13,081 nt of DNA from an uncultured Eubacteriales bacterium. GTDB taxonomy: Bacteria; Bacillota; Clostridia; Oscillospirales; Acutalibacteraceae. Shown here one piece after another: positions 7,287-13,047 of this stretch; position 1 is the first letter of the stretch; each line of letters starts with the position of its first letter. Below the pieces are notes generated by a model. It did not search any database. It saw nothing but the letters and a program-made list of their open reading frames with translations, and was not told the DNA's origin. The DNA is taken from contig ONIF01000023.1 in NCBI GenBank assembly GCA_900317795.1, forward strand, positions 1-13,081. The letters are read 5' to 3'. The position numbers were made by a program, and so were the translations under genes.

Positions 7287-8027
7287 TTATGATTTTTTGT
7301 TTCTGCGTTTTCCTGTTCTCTTTCTCTCTATCATTCTGTACAATGCACTTACTGCGTCATTAAGATTTCCTATGCTGTCAATCAATCCCTCATCAACAGC
7401 GTCCTGCCCGTCAAGAATAGTGCCTATATCCATTACAAGTTCACTTGTATTCATGGCAAGCTGATTATATCTTTCTGCGGATATATCGGAATGTTCCGTG
7501 ACAAATGTTGTTATCCTCTGCTGCATTCTCTGAAAATATTCAAATGCCTGCGGCACTCCCAACATTAAACCGTTCATTCTTACAGGGTGTATTGTCATTG
7601 TAGCCGACTTTGCTATAAAAGACTTCTTTGCAGCTACGGCTATCGGCACTCCTATGGAATGCCCTCCGCCCAGCACAAGCGATACAACAGGCTTTTTCAT
7701 GCCTGCCATCAACTCTGCTATGGCAAGACCTGCTTCCACATCTCCGCCAACCGTATTCAATATTATCAATAATCCGTCAATTCTCTCGTCTTGCTCAACC
7801 GAAACAAGCTGAGGTATGATATGCTCATACTTTGTGGTTTTATTCTGCGGTGAAAGAATATAATGTCCCTCTATCTGACCTATTATCGTCATGCACTGTA
7901 CAACGTATTCCCCGTTATCCGATATGATAGAGCCTGTTTCAATAATACTCTGCCTTTCAACCTTTTCTTCGGTAATTTCCTCATTTTCGGGAACTTCTCC
8001 CATATTTTCAAAAGCTTTTTTACCCAT
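7287..8027 (-). CDS. tepA: ClpP-family serine protease, TepA (translocation-enhancing protein) type
   Basis: This 246-residue cytosolic protein has the ClpP/crotonase fold. GGHSIG at 121-126 gives the probable catalytic Ser124, and TIHP gives His147. Asp200 in MDIGT is the likely third residue of the triad. The oxyanion-like NTVGGD is at 91-96. In Bacillus subtilis the homologue (TepA/YmfB) is encoded beside spoIIIE, and here it also lies two genes upstream of ftsK. The tail is very basic (residues 235-245), while residues 10-25 are acidic. ATG at 8027 is preceded by AGGGG at 8035-8039 with seven bases between. It is the first gene after a strong promoter. The family has been linked to protein export and to degradation of small spore proteins; its substrate here is unknown. 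Confidence 0.85.
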   Translation of the reverse strand: MGKKAFENMGEVPENEEITEEKVERQSIIETGSIISDNGEYVVQCMTIIGQIEGHYILSPQNKTTKYEHIIPQLVSVEQDERIDGLLIILNTVGGDVEAGLAIAELMAGMKKPVVSLVLGGGHSIGVPIAVAAKKSFIAKSATMTIHPVRMNGLMLGVPQAFEYFQRMQQRITTFVTEHSDISAERYNQLAMNTSELVMDIGTILDGQDAVDEGLIDSIGNLNDAVSALYRMIERKRTGKRRNKKS

Positions 8028-8077
8028 TTTTTCGCCCCTATATTATTATCTGCAAATCAACGGGCAACATACACATG

Positions 8078-8106
8078 ATTATATCATTTTTTTTCCAAAT
8101 CTTCAA
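8078..8106 (-). promoter_or_regulatory. SigmaA-type promoter of the tepA-uppP-ftsK cluster
   Basis: On the minus strand TTGAAG (8106-8101) is followed by exactly 17 bases and then a consensus TATAAT (8083-8078). This predicts transcription from about 8071 and a leader of about 44 bases to the tepA start. A second TATAAT at 8124-8119 has no good -35 partner. No convincing terminator separates this promoter from the gene ending at 8145. Confidence 0.7.
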
Positions 8107-8144
8107 GTACTTTTTTCAATTATACTCATTTGCCGTACAAAAAA

Positions 8145-8534
8145 TTACAATTCAAGCTTTTTACTTATCAATCCGCACAACGCAAGTATAGGAATTGTAA
8201 GAACTCCCCACAATGCACTATATAAAGGACATATCTGTCCATGAAAATTCAACGGCTGTCGTGAATAGTCCCATACTTTCATGTGCATTTTTATATTGAA
8301 TATATACCCTGCAATGAGTTCTGTAAGCGTTATGACTGCACTTCCTGTGATACATTTCAGCCATACCGACCACAAAACTATTTTTTTGAATATCCTGTAC
8401 AGCACCGCAAAACACGTTCCCCCTGTCAATATCATTGTCCAATGGGTGTAGTGCCTCCACAATATCTCCACCATGCCGTATAAAATTCCGCCTACCGCCA
8501 TGAGAAATATATTACACTTAAAAAACTTTTTCAT
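8145..8534 (-). CDS. Small integral membrane protein, putative ABC-transporter type IV family (PF06541-like)
   Basis: This 129-residue protein has about four hydrophobic segments (roughly 9-27, 33-50, 55-80 and 105-123). It shows the pattern I associate with the PF06541/CmpB group: WRHYTHWTM, a GG turn, an ITLTELIAGYIFN helix and then VWDYSRQPLNFHGQICPLYS. The family is annotated as a putative ABC permease, but no ATPase partner lies next to it and its function is unknown. ATG at 8534 has AAGGTGG at 8542-8548 with seven bases between. A 14-bp inverted repeat spans this ribosome site and start codon, so translation may be controlled by RNA folding. It is the last gene after sufC, sufB/D and the SGNH hydrolase, with a 48-base gap. 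Confidence 0.7.
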   Translation of the reverse strand: MKKFFKCNIFLMAVGGILYGMVEILWRHYTHWTMILTGGTCFAVLYRIFKKIVLWSVWLKCITGSAVITLTELIAGYIFNIKMHMKVWDYSRQPLNFHGQICPLYSALWGVLTIPILALCGLISKKLEL

Positions 8535-8573
8535 ACAAAAACCACCTTTTAAATTAGTATTTGTATGAAAAAG
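8526..8573 (-). promoter_or_regulatory. 14-bp inverted repeat enclosing the start of the PF06541-like gene
   Basis: CTTTTTCATACAAA (8526-8539) and TTTGTATGAAAAAG (8560-8573) are perfect reverse complements with a 20-base loop. In the minus-strand RNA the downstream arm is the start codon and next codons (UUUGUAUGAAAAAG), while the loop holds the ribosome site. Folding would bury the AUG. The stem is A/U rich, with only three G-C pairs, so its stability could depend on temperature or on translation of the upstream gene. The regulatory function is inferred. Confidence 0.65.
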
Positions 8574-8582
8574 CCAAAATAT

Positions 8583-9617
8583 TTACTCTCTATTTTTTAC
8601 TAATGCGATGATTACCGCACCGATTACGGCAACTGCTACTATTCCGCCCAATATAATCCATACTATATAATCATTACTTTCGGGTTTCTCGATTTCGTAT
8701 GACATTTCATAAATATCTATCGAGCTTTCAGAAAAGCTTTCTGCTGTTTCATTTGATTTTATAGCATTGTCAGTAATTTTATAAAGCTGTTCATGCCCTG
8801 CTTTATTCGGGTGTATGTCAAATTTATATATATTTGTCCATTCTCCATAGTGTCCACTGAAATGACCATATACATCTACTGCATGAAGTTTTTCATCACT
8901 CCCTGCAAATTCCAATACATATTCATGCATACTTTCAATACTTCCCGAAAGGCTTTTGAAAAAATCCCCGTCCATTGAAAATACACTTATCGGGTCATAC
9001 AAGGCAAATATATATATATCTGCCTGTGAACCCGTGTTTTTTATATACTCCGTCATCTCTTGAATATTCTTTTCAAAAACATCTACGGCTTTTTGATAAT
9101 CCGCTTTTGCACTCTCCGTCATGCAGTCATCAAATATATTTAATATTATATCTGCCTTATCGCTGTTAATAAGCATTGACAACATCTGACCAATCATATT
9201 GACGGGGTTTTGATAGTCAAATACAATTCCTGCACTTCCTATCTCCAAGCCGTACTTTTGAGCCGACTCAACAAGCTTTATTCCATATTCGTTCATTATG
9301 TCATTTCCGCCTGCCGAAATAATGACAGTATCTGCATTCTGCAAAATTTCGTTGCTTGTATTTTTTATCTGTCCCAGAATTTCACCGCTTGTTGCACCCG
9401 AAACAGCATAATTAAAAAGGCTCTCCCCCTCTTTAAGACTGTATTCCTCCGCAAGCTGATTAACGAAATTCTCCGATGGACTTGCAAGCCCATATCCCGC
9501 AGGTATGGAATCTCCGTAAACACATATATTTTTGACTTCTTTTGCACTCACATTCACACCGAAAAACAAAAATACCGTTATCAATACCGCCATTACACTA
9601 AAAACTGTCTTTTTCAT
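8583..9617 (-). CDS. Membrane-anchored SGNH/GDSL-type hydrolase (lipase/esterase)
   Basis: This 344-residue protein is probably exported and tethered to the outer face of the membrane. A signal peptide lies at about 1-25 (ending near VSA), the SGNH fold at about 28-290, and a C-terminal membrane helix at 318-340 is followed by the basic tail KNRE. The four SGNH blocks can be seen: GDS with nucleophile Ser37, a Gly near 74-79, GGND at 103-106 and DIHP with Asp267 and His269. The substrate (lipid, acylated wall polymer or polysaccharide) cannot be told. Its ATG at 9617 overlaps the TGA stop of the preceding Fe-S scaffold gene (TGATG), and no strong ribosome site is visible, so translation is probably coupled. 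A TTG one codon upstream is possible but less likely. Confidence 0.85.
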   Translation of the reverse strand: MKKTVFSVMAVLITVFLFFGVNVSAKEVKNICVYGDSIPAGYGLASPSENFVNQLAEEYSLKEGESLFNYAVSGATSGEILGQIKNTSNEILQNADTVIISAGGNDIMNEYGIKLVESAQKYGLEIGSAGIVFDYQNPVNMIGQMLSMLINSDKADIILNIFDDCMTESAKADYQKAVDVFEKNIQEMTEYIKNTGSQADIYIFALYDPISVFSMDGDFFKSLSGSIESMHEYVLEFAGSDEKLHAVDVYGHFSGHYGEWTNIYKFDIHPNKAGHEQLYKITDNAIKSNETAESFSESSIDIYEMSYEIEKPESNDYIVWIILGGIVAVAVIGAVIIALVKNRE

Positions 9618-10534
9618 CAACTCAAAAATCCGTCTATAATAGTTGCCTCGGCTTCCTGTTCGGTCATGCCCAATGTACGAAGTTTCAATATCTGCTCGCC
9701 TGCAATTTTTCCGATAGCCGCTTCATGTATCAATGCCGCATCTGTATCGTGTGCATGAAGTTCGGGGGCTGCGTCAACTTTTCCGTTCCCCGATATGATT
9801 GCATCACACTCGGAATGCCCTGTGCATGGGGCATTTCCTATTATTACAGAATGATATGACTGATGTGAATTTCCCCTTGCAACTGACCTCGATATCAAGT
9901 CAACTCCCGAATCTTTTCCGTTGAGTTCAACACAAAACTCTGTTCTTGCAGTCTGGTCCTTTTCAGTCAAAATTCTCTCTCTTATCAGAAGTTTTGCACC
10001 CTCACCCAATTTTGCGGCAGTCTTTCTCAATGTCCTGTCAACTCCGCCTATCTGTGCGGTGTCCATCTCCAAAACCGCATTTTCATCAAGCTCGGCTTCT
10101 GTAACAGGGTCTATCGACTTCAAGCCCGTTCCGTGACCTGTGCCTATATGCTTTTCAAGATACTTTACTTTTGAATTCTTGCCCAAAATAAATCTGTGTA
10201 TGCCGTTGTGACGGGCAGGCTCACCTGTTTCGGTGTGTATTCCGCACCCTGCAACAATTATTACATCTGCATTTTCGCCTACATAGAAATCATTGTAAAC
10301 CAAATCATCTACATCTCCGTGAGTGACACACGCAGGTATAGATACCGTTTCGCCCTTTGTATTCGCAGCTATGAATATTTCAAGTCCGGGCTGGTCTTTC
10401 TTGCTTTCAATCCTTATATTTTTACTCGACACCCTGCCTACACAAGCTCCGTCTTCTCTTATATTATATGCCCCTTTGAACTCCCCATTCCACTCGGATA
10501 TTTCTTTCAAAAGGTCTTTCGTTATCTCTTTCAT
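9617..10534 (-). CDS. sufB: Short SufB/SufD-family Fe-S cluster assembly scaffold (SmsB-like)
   Basis: This 305-residue protein builds Fe-S clusters together with the SufC ATPase. It is much shorter than E. coli SufB (about 495) or SufD (about 420) and fits the minimal SmsB form, essentially the beta-helix core plus the C-terminal helices. Cys243 in ECDAII aligns by eye with the cluster Cys of SufB (QCDSML). His270-Glu271 in IHEAAIG align with the HEAT motif of SufB and the SHGAT motif of SufD. One chain thus holds the Cys, His and Glu ligand candidates and could work as a homodimer. ATG at 10534 overlaps the TAA of sufC (TAATG), with GGAGG at 10545-10549. A start at 10561 would overlap sufC by 28 bases and lacks a ribosome site. 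Annotation pipelines may call it SufD. Confidence 0.85.
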   Translation of the reverse strand: MKEITKDLLKEISEWNGEFKGAYNIREDGACVGRVSSKNIRIESKKDQPGLEIFIAANTKGETVSIPACVTHGDVDDLVYNDFYVGENADVIIVAGCGIHTETGEPARHNGIHRFILGKNSKVKYLEKHIGTGHGTGLKSIDPVTEAELDENAVLEMDTAQIGGVDRTLRKTAAKLGEGAKLLIRERILTEKDQTARTEFCVELNGKDSGVDLISRSVARGNSHQSYHSVIIGNAPCTGHSECDAIISGNGKVDAAPELHAHDTDAALIHEAAIGKIAGEQILKLRTLGMTEQEAEATIIDGFLS

Positions 10535-11259
10535 TAAAACAATGCCTCCTGTTTTGAACATCTGCCTATGACACTCTTATTTTCCGCAAGTCTATTCATC
10601 ATTTCATCTGCTGCACCCGACATTTTTATTTTTCCGTCGGCAACGATTGCAATTTCATCTGCTATTTTCAGTATTCTTTCTTGATGTGATATGATAATGA
10701 TAGTTCCGTCTATGCTCTTTCGCATTTCTTCAAATGTGTGTATCAGATTGGTAAAACTCCACAAATCAATACCTGCTTCGGGTTCGTCAAATACCGTCAG
10801 TTTGGAGTGCCTTGCAAGCACCGTTGCAATTTCTATTCTCTTTATCTCTCCGCCCGAAAGAGTGGAATTTACCTCTCTGTTCACGTACTCCCCTGCACAC
10901 AAGCCTACTTTACTCAATATATCACACGTTACATCTCTTTCCAATTTCTTTCCTGCCGAAAGTTCAAGCAGTTTCTGCACGGTAATTCCCTTAAATCTGA
11001 CAGGCTGTTGAAATGCAAAACTGATTCCCATTTTGGCACGTTCCGTTATATCGACATCTGTAATATCCCTGCCGTCAAGATATATTTTTCCGCTGTCCTG
11101 CTTGTATATGCCTGCAATTATCTTTGCAAGAGTGGTTTTTCCTCCGCCGTTTGGTCCTGTCAGTACAACAAGCTTTCCGTCCGGCACTTCTAAATTCAAA
11201 TCTCTCAGCACCGACACTCCGTCGGGTGTACTCCATGAAATATTTTCCAGTTTAAGCAA
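10534..11259 (-). CDS. sufC: Fe-S cluster assembly ATPase SufC (SmsC-like)
   Basis: This 241-residue soluble ABC-type ATPase drives conformational change in the SufB/D scaffold during Fe-S cluster assembly. Walker A is GPNGGGKTT (35-43), the Q-loop region is FAFQQPVRF (81-89), the signature is LSGGE (134-138), Walker B is LTVFDE (154-159) with EAGID after it, and the H-loop is SHQE with His192. It has no membrane domain or transporter partner, and the next gene is the SufB/D scaffold. The start is TTG at 11259, because an in-frame TAA lies six bases upstream and no ATG occurs before residue 77. AAGGA lies about ten bases upstream. The pair is first in an operon with an extended -10 promoter. 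No sufS, sufU, sufE or sufA is nearby. Confidence 0.9.
   Translation of the reverse strand: MLKLENISWSTPDGVSVLRDLNLEVPDGKLVVLTGPNGGGKTTLAKIIAGIYKQDSGKIYLDGRDITDVDITERAKMGISFAFQQPVRFKGITVQKLLELSAGKKLERDVTCDILSKVGLCAGEYVNREVNSTLSGGEIKRIEIATVLARHSKLTVFDEPEAGIDLWSFTNLIHTFEEMRKSIDGTIIIISHQERILKIADEIAIVADGKIKMSGAADEMMNRLAENKSVIGRCSKQEALF
10545..10549 (-). promoter_or_regulatory. Ribosome binding site inside the end of sufC for the scaffold gene
   Basis: GGAGG on the minus strand lies within the last codons of sufC, ten bases from the ATG at 10534. It supports that start over the upstream ATG at 10561. Confidence 0.65.
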
Positions 11260-11298
11260 CTTTTATCAATCCTTTTGTAAAAAAATTTGTACCCCCGT

Positions 11299-11328
11299 AT
11301 TATAGCACATACAAACCTATAAAAGCAA
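11299..11328 (-). promoter_or_regulatory. Extended -10 promoter of the sufC operon
   Basis: On the minus strand the sequence TGTGCTATAAT holds a consensus TATAAT (11304-11299) with the TG of an extended -10. A weak -35 TTGCTT (11328-11323) lies 18 bases upstream. Transcription would start near 11292, giving a leader of about 33 bases to the TTG start. No IscR-like or Fur-like site is recognised. Confidence 0.65.
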
Positions 11329-11432
11329 CAGACTTTTTAAATACTATCAATTTTTTATAATAAAATATGCAAAAATTATTAAGTTTGTCTATTTTAATTA
11401 AAAAACTGCATAAAAATTACTGCAAAATGCAT
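11329..11432. other. AT-rich spacer between two divergent promoters
   Basis: The bases between the outer limits of the sufC promoter and the phosphotransferase promoter are very AT rich. They hold no convincing gene, RNA or repeat. A possible 29-codon reading frame (11367-11456) has no ribosome site. Confidence 0.5.
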
Positions 11433-11462
11433 CTATACTTTATTCAAAAAGTGTAGTATAAT
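11433..11462 (+). promoter_or_regulatory. Promoter of the phosphotransferase gene with an imperfect palindrome in its spacer
   Basis: A consensus TATAAT stands at 11457-11462, 41 bases before the start codon. The -35 region is poor (TATACT at 11434-11439). CTATACTTT (11433-11441) and AAAGTGTAG (11448-11456) form a near-perfect inverted repeat lying exactly between the two boxes. This is a typical place for an operator. The weak -35 would fit regulated expression. Confidence 0.5.
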
Positions 11463-11503
11463 AATCTTTGTATAGAAACACAATAACCGAAAGGAGAATT
11501 TAT

Positions 11504-12247
11504 ATGGAAGTAATTTCTGAAAGAAAAGAAAAAGTCATATATCGTGACGGGGAAAATGCCGTAAAGCTGTTTTCAAAGAAGTTTCCCAAATCCGATATTC
11601 TCAATGAAGCCCTCAACCAGTCAAGAGTTGAAGAAACAGGCTTGCCTATACCTGCACTCAAAGCCGTTTCTGTCATAAACGGTCAATGGGCTATCACTAT
11701 GGAATACGTTGAGGGAAAAACCCTTGCCGACATCATGCTTGAAGACCCCGACAATATCGAGAAATATATGAACCAGTTTGTTGACCTCCAGATTGAAGTA
11801 CAGAGCAAAAAATCTCCCCTCCTCAACAAGCTGAAAGACAAAATGCAGAGAAAAATTTCAAGCCTTGGCAATATAATCGACGCAACTACAAGATATGAAC
11901 TGCATACACGTCTTGAAAGTATGCCGAAACATGATAAAGTTTGTCACGGTGACTTCAACCCCAGCAACATTATTATTGACAATGACGGCAATCCCCATAT
12001 TATCGACTGGTCACACGCTACTCAGGGAAATGCTGCCGCTGATGCCGCAAGAACTTATCTCATTTTTGCTCTCAGATATAAAAATCTTGCCGACCTCTAT
12101 CTTGATACTTTCTGCAAGAAAACCGATACCGCTAAACAGTATGTTCAGCAATGGCTGCCCATAGTTGCCGCTTCTCAGCTTGTAAAAAGAGTTGAGGGTG
12201 AGGAGGACTTCCTCAAAAGCTGGATAGATGTCGTTGACTACTCATAA
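11504..12247 (+). CDS. Aminoglycoside phosphotransferase/choline kinase-family kinase
   Basis: This 247-residue cytosolic protein has the APH fold (PF01636-like). The catalytic loop is HGDFNPSN at 148-155, with probable base Asp150 and Asn155. The metal-binding motif is IIDW with Asp168. An N-terminal lobe carries a likely ATP-binding Lys21 in AVKLF, and EYVEGKTL (67-74) is the hinge region. The ATG at 11504 is chosen because AAAGGAG at 11490-11496 is seven bases away; a TTG at 11468 would add 12 residues with no ribosome site. The gene is divergent from sufC, has its own promoter and ends at a strong terminator. The substrate is unknown: many members phosphorylate small metabolites and not antibiotics, so resistance should not be assumed. 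Confidence 0.85.
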   Translation: MEVISERKEKVIYRDGENAVKLFSKKFPKSDILNEALNQSRVEETGLPIPALKAVSVINGQWAITMEYVEGKTLADIMLEDPDNIEKYMNQFVDLQIEVQSKKSPLLNKLKDKMQRKISSLGNIIDATTRYELHTRLESMPKHDKVCHGDFNPSNIIIDNDGNPHIIDWSHATQGNAAADAARTYLIFALRYKNLADLYLDTFCKKTDTAKQYVQQWLPIVAASQLVKRVEGEEDFLKSWIDVVDYS

Positions 12248-12255
12248 AAAAATAT

Positions 12256-12291
12256 TGCTTACAGCTTTTTTCGGGCTGTAAGCATTTTTTT
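12256..12291 (+). terminator. Rho-independent terminator of the phosphotransferase gene
   Basis: TGCTTACAGC (12256-12265) and GCTGTAAGCA (12275-12284) form a perfect 10-bp stem with a nine-base loop. It is followed by seven T (12285-12291) and further T-rich sequence. It lies eight bases past the stop codon. Confidence 0.9.
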
Positions 12292-12309
12292 ATTTTTCCC
12301 GAAAATCCT

Positions 12310-12338
12310 GTAACACTTTTTCTTCCAAAGAGTATTAT
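12310..12338 (+). promoter_or_regulatory. Candidate promoter of the Cys-rich peptide gene
   Basis: GTAACA (12310-12315) is followed by 17 bases and TATTAT (12333-12338), predicting a start near 12345, just before the ribosome site at 12354-12361. A better-looking TATAAT at 12343-12348 would start transcription inside the ribosome site, so it is less likely. The strong terminator upstream means the peptide gene needs its own promoter. Confidence 0.4.
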
Positions 12339-12370
12339 GTAGTATAATCAATTAAAGGAGGAAATCAATT

Positions 12371-12520
12371 ATGTGTAACAATGGATTTTTTGGTGGAAAT
12401 AGTGGCTGTGGCTGGATCATCTTCCTTATCATAATCCTTTGCTGCTGCGGTGGCAATAACGGCTGTGGCTGCGGTAACAACGGCTGCGGCTGTGACAACA
12501 ACTGCGGCTGCGGCTGCTAA
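12371..12520 (+). CDS. 49-residue Cys/Gly/Asn-rich small protein with a hydrophobic segment
   Basis: The ATG follows a perfect AAAGGAGG (12354-12361) nine bases upstream, and the frame runs to TAA at 12518. The protein has 12 Cys, many Gly and Asn, one Trp and a short hydrophobic stretch WIIFLIIIL at 15-23. A CCCGG step (24-28) follows, and then a tail of repeated (N)NGCGCG-type units up to a C-terminal Cys. The Cys spacing (C-x-C, pairs in GCGC) suggests metal binding or disulfide cross-linking, possibly at the membrane or in a spore or cell coat. It resembles short proteins that I recall being auto-named 'chorion class high-cysteine HCB protein 13' in Clostridia, and more distantly YjcZ-type sporulation peptides. 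The function is unknown. The own ribosome site, flanking terminators and coherent composition make it a real gene. Confidence 0.8.
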   Translation: MCNNGFFGGNSGCGWIIFLIIILCCCGGNNGCGCGNNGCGCDNNCGCGC

Positions 12521-12521
12521 A

Positions 12522-12553
12522 CAATGAGCAATTAGCAGTTAGCAATGAGCAAT
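12522..12553. repeat. Second copy of the heptamer repeat, (T/G)AGCAAT units
   Basis: After a partial CAAT, four seven-base units follow: GAGCAAT, TAGCAGT, TAGCAAT, GAGCAAT. They are the reverse complement of the ATTGCT(A/C) units at 3341-3379, with one base changed in the second unit. The array starts right after the stop codon of the peptide gene and runs up to the terminator. Confidence 0.8.
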
Positions 12554-12593
12554 TAAAAAAATGCAGGGCGGATTTTTCCGCTCTGCTTTTTTC
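12554..12593. terminator. Bidirectional terminator between the peptide gene and rpiB
   Basis: GCAGGGCGG (12563-12571) pairs with CCGCTCTGC (12578-12586) over nine positions including one G-T wobble. Six T follow on the plus strand (12587-12592). On the minus strand the stem is followed by CATTTTTTTAATT, so it serves rpiB too, whose stop codon is at 12598-12600. Confidence 0.85.
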
Positions 12594-12597
12594 TTTG

Positions 12598-13047
12598 TCA
12601 AATTTCTTTTCCGTTTTCAATGTCGGTCAGTAAGTTTACCCTGCGTTCATGCCTGCCGCCCTCAAACTCCGTTGATACAAATATATCTATCATCTTGTTT
12701 GCCAATTCGGGCGTTACAACGTTCTGTCCCATACATATTACATTCGCATTATTGTGACGACGTGTCATCTCCGCAAGCATTTCATTTGTGCAGACCGCTG
12801 CACGTATGCCCTTTACTTTATTTGCCGCCATTGATACGCCAAGTCCTGTTGTACAGCAAATGATACCAAAGTCATACTCTCCTTTTGCAACTGCCGATGC
12901 CGCATAATAGGCAAATCTCGGATAATCCACCGATTCCTTTGAGTAACACCCGAAATCATGGTATTCAATACCTTTTTCTTCCAGATGTTTTTTAATGCTT
13001 TCTTTCAGTTCAAATGCACCATGGTCTGCCGCAACTGCCAATTTCAT
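12598..13047 (-). CDS. rpiB: Ribose-5-phosphate isomerase B (RpiB/LacAB family)
   Basis: This 149-residue cytosolic enzyme interconverts ribose 5-phosphate and ribulose 5-phosphate in the pentose phosphate pathway. ADHGAFELK (7-15) is the N-terminal phosphate/ring-opening site with Asp8 and His9, SVDYP is at 39-43, the catalytic-loop Cys65 is in ICCTTGLG (63-70), SMAANK is at 72-77, RRHNNANV with His98 and Asn99 at 96-103, and FEGGRHERRV at 128-137. The usual loop reads CGTG, but here it is CTTG with Thr66 in place of Gly. Length is normal. ATG at 13047 follows AGGGG at 13057-13061. Its promoter lies outside the window. Related sugar-phosphate isomerases (LacA/LacB, allose 6-phosphate) share this fold, but the absence of a lac-type neighbour favours RpiB. 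Confidence 0.9.
   Translation of the reverse strand: MKLAVAADHGAFELKESIKKHLEEKGIEYHDFGCYSKESVDYPRFAYYAASAVAKGEYDFGIICCTTGLGVSMAANKVKGIRAAVCTNEMLAEMTRRHNNANVICMGQNVVTPELANKMIDIFVSTEFEGGRHERRVNLLTDIENGKEI

Noticed and set aside
9210..9758. 182-codon plus-strand frame across the SGNH and sufB/D genes
   Set aside because: It crosses two genes with clear motifs on the other strand and has no ribosome site or recognisable fold.
10534..11259. Membrane transporter ATPase
   Set aside because: The ABC motifs alone would allow it, but the next, overlapping gene is a SufB/SufD scaffold and no permease is encoded beside it.
11367..11456. 29-codon plus-strand frame in the AT-rich spacer
   Set aside because: There is no ribosome site, the composition is that of random AT-rich DNA, and it ends at the -10 box of the next gene.
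11504..12247. Aminoglycoside resistance gene
   Set aside because: Only the general kinase fold is supported. The core-genome setting and lack of mobile elements give no reason to assign antibiotic resistance.
12429..12620. 63-codon minus-strand frame ending in Cys/Ser/Arg-rich sequence
   Set aside because: It is formed by the heptamer repeat, the terminator and the antisense of the Cys-rich peptide. Frames reading 'NCSLL' from such repeats are a known kind of artefact.
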